The notes below the pieces were generated by a model. The model was not told the DNA's origin. It did no database searches and worked only from the letters and a program-made list of their open reading frames with translations. Position numbers and translations under genes: made by a program. Shown in pieces: positions 8,381 through 13,739 of a DNA stretch of 18,411 nucleotides; position 1 is the first letter of the stretch; each line of letters opens with the position of its first letter. The stretch lies in NCBI GenBank assembly GCA_016938795.1, contig JAFGTZ010000270.1:1-18411 (forward strand), in the 5' to 3' direction. The DNA comes from Chromatiaceae bacterium. GTDB taxonomy: Bacteria > Pseudomonadota > Gammaproteobacteria > Chromatiales > Chromatiaceae.

Positions 8381-10123
8381 ATGCTCACCACTCGCTCCAT
8401 GGCCGCATCATGGGTAATTGGCCTGCTGATGGCCTCGGTGCTCTTTGCCGCGCCCCTGAAGGCCGCGACCGATGTGCGTCTGCTCATCGATGTCTCGGGC
8501 AGCATGCGTCAGAACGACCCCGATAATCTGCGCGTGCCTGCCCTGAGTTTGGTCACCGAATTATTGCCATCCGGCGGCCAGGCCGGGGTCTGGGTGTTTG
8601 CCGAGAATGTGGAGCCGCTGGTAGCGCCGGCTGCGGTTGATGACGCCTGGAAACAACGCGCGCGCGCCGCGCTCAAGCGCATTCACTCGCGTGGCTTGTA
8701 CACCGACATCGAGCGCGCCCTTGACGCCGCCAGTCGCGACTGGACGACGGCGGATCCTGAGCAGGATCGGCATATTGTGCTGCTCACCGATGGCGTGGTC
8801 GATGTGTCGAAGAACGACGCCGAGGACGCCGCCTCGCGCGCGCGCATCACCGGTGAGCAAATCAAGCGGTTGAAAGCGCTTGGCGTCAAGGTGCATGTGG
8901 TCGCGCTCTCTGAGGGGGTGGACGCGGAACTGATGCGGATTTTAAGCGACCGCACCGATGGCTGGCTGGAGGCGCCGCGCGATGCCGATGCCCTGCAGCG
9001 GGTGTTTCTGCACATGCTCGAACAGTCCGCCCCGCCCACCACGCTGCCCCTGGAGGGCAACCGCTTCAGCGTCGATGATCAGGTGTCGGAATTTACCCTG
9101 CTCGCGTTTCGCGCCGCCGAGGGTTCCACACGTCTGGTGTCGCCTGATGATCGGCTCATCTCGGTCTCCAACCCGGGCGAGGGGGTGAGCTGGCGCGCGG
9201 ATGCCGGTTACGACCTGGTCACGGTCACTGCGCCCCTGGCTGGTGACTGGGAACTGCTCGGGGCCGAGGATCCCGACAATCGGGTGGCCGTGGTGACGGA
9301 TCTCGGGATCGACGCCACGCCCTTGCCGGCATTGATCCATTCGGGCGATACCCTGGCGCTGGAGGTGTGGCTGACTAGCGAGGGCCTGCCCGTGAGTCGT
9401 GCCGATTTGCTCGAACTGCTGAGCGGGCGCGCGCGTCTCATCCCGCTGGAGAGCGAGGCGGGCGCGATTGAGCTGCCCCTGACCTTCGATGCCGCATCGC
9501 AGCGTTTCAAGGGCGAACTCAAGGCCAATGCCCTGACACCCGGCCTCTATGACCTGACCTTGATTCTGGATGGCGGCGCCTTCGAGCGCCAGTTACAGCG
9601 GCGTTTGCGTCTTGCGCCACCGCCGGTGACGGTGCGCTACGAGGGGCGTCCGCCCTCGCCCGAGGGCGCACCCGCACGCTTGCGCATCATCATCAATGCC
9701 GAGCCCGATCAGATCGAGCCCGAGAGTCTCTTTGGGTATGTGCGCGTGCAGCGTCCCGACGAGAGCCTGACCGTGCTGGAGCTGGGTCCGCTCAGCGAGA
9801 TTCCGATGCTCTATGAAGTGGTGGCCGATATTCCCGGTACCTACGATGTCAGAACGCGTCTAGCGGTGCGTGCTCAGACCGGCCGTTCCATTGTGGTGGA
9901 GCCGCCCGAGGAACGCTTTCAGTTCGAGTTCGAACTCCCGGAGCAGCCCCCCGAGGAGGACAGCGAGAAACCTCGCGACGGGAGCTTCTCCTGGCTTGCG
10001 CTGGCGCTTTATCTGCTTGGCGGCAATAGCCTGCTGGCCGCCTTGCTGGGTCTGATCTGGTGGTTGCGGGGGCCGCATCGCGCCCCGCGTCCTGACATGA
10101 ACGCGGAGGAAAAGGCAGCATGA
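8381..10123 (+). CDS. Periplasmic vWFA (MIDAS) domain protein with C-terminal membrane anchor
   Basis: A 580-residue protein. Residues 1-28 form a signal peptide (hydrophobic WVIGLLMASVLFAA, cleavage near PLKA-A). The vWFA domain spans about 30-215 with a complete MIDAS metal site: Asp37-x-Ser39-x-Ser41 (DVSGSM), Thr108 (GLYTD) and Asp137 (LLTDG). About 300 residues of beta-rich sequence follow, probably immunoglobulin-like sandwiches, with an acidic Glu/Pro stretch near 515-535. One membrane helix (about 537-562) and a short basic cytoplasmic tail end the protein. Predicted topology puts the vWFA head in the periplasm. Such domains bind protein ligands through a divalent metal; the ligand here is unknown. 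ATG 8381 is preceded by cGGGAt; ATG 8399 is an alternative that would also keep a signal peptide. It starts 25 bp after the kinase gene and overlaps the next gene by ATGA. Confidence 0.88.
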   Translation: MLTTRSMAASWVIGLLMASVLFAAPLKAATDVRLLIDVSGSMRQNDPDNLRVPALSLVTELLPSGGQAGVWVFAENVEPLVAPAAVDDAWKQRARAALKRIHSRGLYTDIERALDAASRDWTTADPEQDRHIVLLTDGVVDVSKNDAEDAASRARITGEQIKRLKALGVKVHVVALSEGVDAELMRILSDRTDGWLEAPRDADALQRVFLHMLEQSAPPTTLPLEGNRFSVDDQVSEFTLLAFRAAEGSTRLVSPDDRLISVSNPGEGVSWRADAGYDLVTVTAPLAGDWELLGAEDPDNRVAVVTDLGIDATPLPALIHSGDTLALEVWLTSEGLPVSRADLLELLSGRARLIPLESEAGAIELPLTFDAASQRFKGELKANALTPGLYDLTLILDGGAFERQLQRRLRLAPPPVTVRYEGRPPSPEGAPARLRIIINAEPDQIEPESLFGYVRVQRPDESLTVLELGPLSEIPMLYEVVADIPGTYDVRTRLAVRAQTGRSIVVEPPEERFQFEFELPEQPPEEDSEKPRDGSFSWLALALYLLGGNSLLAALLGLIWWLRGPHRAPRPDMNAEEKAA

Positions 10124-11082
10124 CGGCCCTGGAAGTTGGAGGTCTGGTGCTCGCCGTGGAGTTCGCCCTGGTGGCCTGCGCGGTGCTGTTCTGGATGCTG
10201 CATCGTTCGCATGAGACGCTCAAGCAGGACCATGCCGAGGCGGGAGCGGTGCTCGACAAGGTGGTTACCTCGGAGGACTCGCGTCGTGAGGCGCTTTCGG
10301 GCATTTTCTCCAGCACCTATAACCTGGAGGGCGAGGAGCTGGAGTCCACCGTCAATGAGTACCTGGAGCGCGAGAAGGCCTTTTATAGCGCCATGCTCAA
10401 TATCTATCTGGAGCGCAAGGGCGACAAGTTGCACGACATGCCCAAGGAGCTGACCAAGGTGCTGGCGCCCTTGGTGCACCTCACCCCGCAGAACATGGTG
10501 TCCGCCGATGAACTGGGCAGTCTTGAAAGCGAAAAGGCCGAGTTGTCTGCCGAGCTTCAGGAGACCAAAACCACCCTGGGTCAGCTCATGGATGAGTATA
10601 ACGCCGCCTTCGGACGCGCCCAGATGATGCAAGAGGCGTCCGAGGCCGCGTCGCCCTCGGCGCTGGAGCCGCAAGCGGATATCGACATGAACCCGGAGGC
10701 TGAACCGCCAGCGGCAGCCGAACCCGAGCCAGCCGAGCCCGAAGCCGCCTCGCCAGAAGCTGCGCCATCGTCAGCCGATGCGGGTTTTGTGGTGGAAGAG
10801 GCCGACGATGAGATTGATATCGACGCGCTGCTCGCACAGGCAGCCGCGCCGCCGCCCGATGCGGATCAGCCGCCGCCGCAGGAGCGCGATGACGCGAAGA
10901 ATCGGGATCAGTCCCAGAGTTTCGAACTCGACGAGGAATTTGAGGTGGATCTCGACGCCTCTGGCAAGGGGGCCGAAGCGTCCGCCGAAACTGAAGCAGA
11001 TGATGACTGGGACGCACGGCTCGACGAGCTGAGCGATCTCTTCGAGACGCCCCCGGAAGCGAATAACAAGAAGCCGGGCTAG
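10120..11082 (+). CDS. Membrane-anchored coiled-coil protein with acidic, proline-rich C-terminal tail
   Basis: A 320-residue protein of no family I recognise. Residues 5-27 are one membrane helix (GGLVLAVEFALVACAVLFWML) with a basic flank after it, suggesting a cytoplasmic body. Residues 30-170 are charged and helical, with a likely coiled coil at about 128-165 (SLESEKAELSAELQETKTTL). From 170 onward the sequence is an Ala/Pro/Glu disordered tail, interrupted by three short acidic-hydrophobic motifs: DEIDIDALLAQA, DEEFEVDLDA and DARLDELSDLFET. These look like short docking peptides. The ATG overlaps the TGA of the vWFA gene (ATGA), so the two are translationally coupled and probably form a complex. 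A link between the envelope vWFA protein and the cytoplasmic REC-TPR or kinase is an inference. The gene ends 4 bp before the end of the convergent diguanylate cyclase gene. Confidence 0.8.
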   Translation: MTALEVGGLVLAVEFALVACAVLFWMLHRSHETLKQDHAEAGAVLDKVVTSEDSRREALSGIFSSTYNLEGEELESTVNEYLEREKAFYSAMLNIYLERKGDKLHDMPKELTKVLAPLVHLTPQNMVSADELGSLESEKAELSAELQETKTTLGQLMDEYNAAFGRAQMMQEASEAASPSALEPQADIDMNPEAEPPAAAEPEPAEPEAASPEAAPSSADAGFVVEEADDEIDIDALLAQAAAPPPDADQPPPQERDDAKNRDQSQSFELDEEFEVDLDASGKGAEASAETEADDDWDARLDELSDLFETPPEANNKKPG

Positions 11083-11086
11083 TCGC

Positions 11087-12883
11087 TCAGGTGACTGCTT
11101 CGGCGGCGTCGCACGAACGCATGGCGTGGCCGTAGACCTTGCAGCAATTGCGCCCCGAACGCTTGGCCTCGTAGAGCGCAGCGTCAGCGCGTCGATAGAC
11201 CTCCTCGGGGGTGTCGTTGGGGATGAATTCAGCCAGTCCGCAGGACATGCTCACTGGCACCGGCTGGCCACGATACTGAAAGCGCGAGGAGGCCACCAGG
11301 GCGCGCAGCTTGTCGGCCACTTCAAAGGCAGTCTGGATGTCGGTCTCGGGGAGCAGCAGCATGAACTCCTCGCCCCCGAAGCGCGCCAGAAAGTCGCTCT
11401 TGCGGGTCGATTCGTTGAGCAGCTTGGCAAGAATGCGCAGCACCTTGTCGCCCGCGCTGTGGCCATAGGTGTCGTTGATTCGCTTGAAGAAATCCACGTC
11501 CCAGACGCTCAGCACGGAGGGCCGCCCATAGCGCGCCCAGCGCTCGCACTCGAGCGCGATGCGTTCATCGTAAGCGAGGCGGTTATAGAGCCCCGTGAGC
11601 GCATCGCGCAGCGCCCGGTCGTGCGCCTCGCGCAGGCGTCCACGCAGCTCGAAACTTTCCTCCTCAACCTTCGTCAGCTCCACCTTCAGGTGTTCAATCT
11701 CGCTTTCGGCCTGACGCAGGCGATCATGTTCAAGACGCGCGCGCGCGTCCATGTGGAGCTGAATATTGGTCAGATGCTCCTGAATGCTCTGCTTGAGCTG
11801 ATGGATATCCTCGGCCTCGCTCACCGAGCGGCGCATCCCATCGACCTCGCGCGACATTTGCGCATCCAGCTCCAAACCTTCGCGCGCGCTTTGCTCGCGC
11901 TGCCCGACCGATTCCTCAAGATAACGATCAAGCTCCTTCAGACGCCCAGTGAGCTGGGAAAGAAAGCTCTCGATATCCTTTTTTTCCTGCTCGACGTGAT
12001 AGCGCGCCCGTGCCATGAGATCGGCAATCTCGGCAATGGCGCGGCTGGCCGTGTCGGGCGAGGGGGGTTGCTCAAGCAGCGCGACGATGGCCTGCACCTG
12101 GGCCGAGAAGCTCTCGGGCAGGTCGAGCCGGTGCACCAGATCGATGAGCACCTGATTGAAGGTCGGGGCCTTGTTGTCTGTCTCGGCGTCCGCTGTGGTT
12201 TCCGGCCTGGGGTCAAGCCCAGGGTCCGTGGCGGCCTCCTCCGCTCCTGAGCCGTTGCTTGGCGCCTCGCTTGCGGCTGTTGCGGGGGGATCGCTGTGCT
12301 CAGGTGTCTCGTCCGCCGCCGTCACCGTCGCCTCGCTAGACCCCGAGGCATCGTTCTCCTGCCGGTTGAACAGACGCCCGAACAGGCCGTCGCGTCCGCT
12401 CTCCTGGCTGTTGTCGTCGATCCACTCGCCCATGGCGTGCATGAAGGTCGCCATGGTCTCGACGGCCTGCTGGGGATCGGCCTCCTTGCGCGCCGCACGC
12501 AGCCCCTTGCGCAGCGTTTGGATGGACGCCTTGAGCGTGGCGGGCGGGCGCAGGCGTTCAAGACGCTCCTCAACGCCCGCGAGGCGCTCGGCCAGGGCGT
12601 CGGTCTGGTGCTTGTTCAGCTGATCAAGCCGCAGTATGGAGTTCGAAATCTCCTCCATGAGCGCGCCGATCTGACTGGCGGTGGCGTTTTTGCGAATCGC
12701 CTTGCGCAACGACTCCAGCTGCTCGCCAAGTAGCCGGTCGGGTGTCTCGACGGCCAGGGCAAGGCGCGAGACTGATTGGCGCAGAATCTTCTCCAACGCA
12801 GCCCAATCGCGCTCGCGCTGTTCGATTTCGTCGAGCTGGCGGAGATATTTCTCCTTCCAGGCGTTGGATTCCTTGGTGGACAT
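11087..12883 (-). CDS. Diguanylate cyclase (GGDEF) with long coiled-coil N-terminus
   Basis: A 598-residue protein. The C-terminal 170 residues are a GGDEF domain that synthesises c-di-GMP from two GTP: active motif GGEEF at 503-507, metal-binding region VWDVDFFKRINDTYGH, and inhibitory site Arg494-Lys-Ser-Asp497 five residues before the motif. Residues 1-190 are helical (begins MSTKESNAWKEKYLRQLDE), 200-270 an Asp/Glu/Ala/Thr-rich linker, and 275-430 strongly heptad-like coiled coil. There is no membrane segment or ligand-binding sensor. The layout and the WKEKYL opening remind me of the Pseudomonas polar cyclase DgcP, but I cannot verify orthology. The ATG at 12883 starts the conserved N-terminus; the frame is open to 13015, but that extension overlaps the PLDc_N gene and reads as Cys/Arg-rich noise. 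It begins 13 bp after the PLDc_N stop, so it is likely cotranscribed with it. Confidence 0.9.
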   Translation of the reverse strand: MSTKESNAWKEKYLRQLDEIEQRERDWAALEKILRQSVSRLALAVETPDRLLGEQLESLRKAIRKNATASQIGALMEEISNSILRLDQLNKHQTDALAERLAGVEERLERLRPPATLKASIQTLRKGLRAARKEADPQQAVETMATFMHAMGEWIDDNSQESGRDGLFGRLFNRQENDASGSSEATVTAADETPEHSDPPATAASEAPSNGSGAEEAATDPGLDPRPETTADAETDNKAPTFNQVLIDLVHRLDLPESFSAQVQAIVALLEQPPSPDTASRAIAEIADLMARARYHVEQEKKDIESFLSQLTGRLKELDRYLEESVGQREQSAREGLELDAQMSREVDGMRRSVSEAEDIHQLKQSIQEHLTNIQLHMDARARLEHDRLRQAESEIEHLKVELTKVEEESFELRGRLREAHDRALRDALTGLYNRLAYDERIALECERWARYGRPSVLSVWDVDFFKRINDTYGHSAGDKVLRILAKLLNESTRKSDFLARFGGEEFMLLLPETDIQTAFEVADKLRALVASSRFQYRGQPVPVSMSCGLAEFIPNDTPEEVYRRADAALYEAKRSGRNCCKVYGHAMRSCDAAEAVT

Positions 12884-12896
12884 GGCGGCTGGTCGC

Positions 12897-13076
12897 TTAG
12901 TGTTTAGGGCCAAACAGAAGCCAAAGGATAAACCCAAGCACGGGTAAAAGCAGGATAAGCACGATCCAGAAGACCTTCGAGCCGGTGCCCGCGCGGCTTT
13001 GCACGATGCGCACAAAGGCCCATACGATGAGAATAAGCAGCAGCAGTCCGAAAAAACCGCCGACTTCGATCAACAT
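12897..13076 (-). CDS. Small PLDc_N-type membrane protein
   Basis: A 59-residue protein with two membrane helices: GGFFGLLLLILIVWAFVRIV (about 6-25) and VFWIVLILLLPVLGFILWLLF (about 35-55), joined by a short polar segment QSRAGTGSK. The KVFWIVLILLLPVLGFILWLLFG pattern is that of the PLDc_N (phospholipase D N-terminal transmembrane) family, found here without any phospholipase domain. The start is ATG 13076, with AAGGGG eight bases upstream; the TTG three bases earlier is less likely. Its stop lies 13 bp before the diguanylate cyclase start, so it is the first gene of that pair. Its function is unknown; an envelope role beside a c-di-GMP enzyme is only suggested by position. Confidence 0.82.
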   Translation of the reverse strand: MLIEVGGFFGLLLLILIVWAFVRIVQSRAGTGSKVFWIVLILLLPVLGFILWLLFGPKH

Positions 13077-13122
13077 CAATGAATCCCCTTGAAACTAGCG
13101 CCGCCGCTCTCTCGGCGAATAT

Positions 13123-13144
13123 CCGTGACCCACGCGGGCCACGG
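13123..13144. promoter_or_regulatory. Imperfect palindrome upstream of the PLDc_N/GGDEF pair
   Basis: Arms ccgtg (13123-13127) and cacgg (13140-13144) enclose ccc/ggg, with one mismatch on each side and a 4-base centre. It lies about 50 bp upstream of the PLDc_N start, in a 129-bp gap that also holds a cgccg/cggcg hairpin (13102-13117). It could be an operator or an RNA hairpin in the leader. No regulator can be named. Confidence 0.35.
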
Positions 13145-13167
13145 TAAGCGGTATCAAGTCGTGATGC

Positions 13168-13197
13168 AGCGCCTTCGTCTCGCTATTCGAAGGCGCT
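13168..13197 (-). terminator. Perfect 10-bp stem-loop just after fliW
   Basis: Arms agcgccttcg (13168-13177) and cgaaggcgct (13188-13197) are perfectly complementary around a 10-base loop. The hairpin begins 9 bases after the fliW stop codon on the minus strand. The stem is strong but no T-run follows on the minus strand, so it is a likely 3' end or mRNA-stabilising structure rather than a textbook intrinsic terminator. Confidence 0.6.
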
Positions 13198-13205
13198 CGA
13201 TCAGG

Positions 13206-13637
13206 CTAGATGGCGTTGGGATCGTCGATGATGTTGACTTCCATGCGCGCCTTGGCCAGCAGTTTCTGCATCCCCAAACGCTGTTCGACATTGATGAGGA
13301 TGGGGCCGCCGATATTGGCGTTGAGCCCGCCGGGCTGGGTCGGCTGCGCCTCTTCGGGCTTCCAGAGCATGAGCAGCACCACCACCTGCTCGGGGCAATC
13401 GGCCTGGAGCAGGCGCTGTTCCTCGTCGGTCAGTTCGAGCACATAGTTCAGTCCGTAGAGCTGCGGATCGACCAGGGTGAAGGTGATGTCAGGGTTGTCA
13501 AGACACTCCATCCAGTAAACGCGCCCGGCCTCGGTATCCGAATGGGTCAGGCGATAGCGCCGCTCGTTTTCGAAACCAGGGATGCCATTGGGGAAGAAGA
13601 CGTCATCGCGGGTGAGCTGGGTGCTTGCATCGGTCAT
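13206..13637 (-). CDS. fliW: Flagellar assembly factor FliW
   Basis: A 143-residue protein, matching the usual 140-155. The diagnostic N-terminal block is DDVFFPNGIPGFENERRYRLTH, followed by DNPDITFTLVDP and the C-terminal GPILINVEQRLGMQKLL. FliW binds and antagonises the RNA-binding regulator CsrA, and binds flagellin, so that flagellin synthesis is tied to secretion state in the cytoplasm. Neither csrA nor hag/fliC is in this window; the gene stands alone between nrdA and the PLDc_N gene on the same strand. ATG 13637 is used because GAGG lies about 10 bases upstream and the frame before it is Pro/Gly/Arg-rich with no family match. A perfect hairpin follows the stop. The gap to the nrdA stop is 102 bp, so it could be transcribed with nrdA or from its own promoter. 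Confidence 0.9.
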   Translation of the reverse strand: MTDASTQLTRDDVFFPNGIPGFENERRYRLTHSDTEAGRVYWMECLDNPDITFTLVDPQLYGLNYVLELTDEEQRLLQADCPEQVVVLLMLWKPEEAQPTQPGGLNANIGGPILINVEQRLGMQKLLAKARMEVNIIDDPNAI

Positions 13638-13674
13638 GGGTCCAGATCCTCTGTGGTGACCAGGTGGAGAAGGC

Positions 13675-13703
13675 GGGCGAAACCATGGCATGGAACGCCG
13701 CCC
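13675..13703 (-). other. Nested inverted repeat between nrdA and fliW
   Basis: Outer arms gggcg (13675-13679) and cgccc (13699-13703) enclose a palindrome ccatg-g-catgg (13683-13693). It sits in the 102-bp gap after nrdA and before fliW. It could be a processing or attenuation structure or an operator for fliW. No T-run follows on either strand. Confidence 0.3.
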
Positions 13704-13739
13704 TGGGCAAGCGCGGCGCGCGCCTTTCGAGGGCCCCTG

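Noticed and set aside
12884..13015. N-terminal extension of the coiled-coil diguanylate cyclase
   Set aside because: The added 44 residues are Cys/Arg-rich, overlap the PLDc_N gene in another frame and lack a ribosome binding site; the conserved-looking protein begins at 12883.
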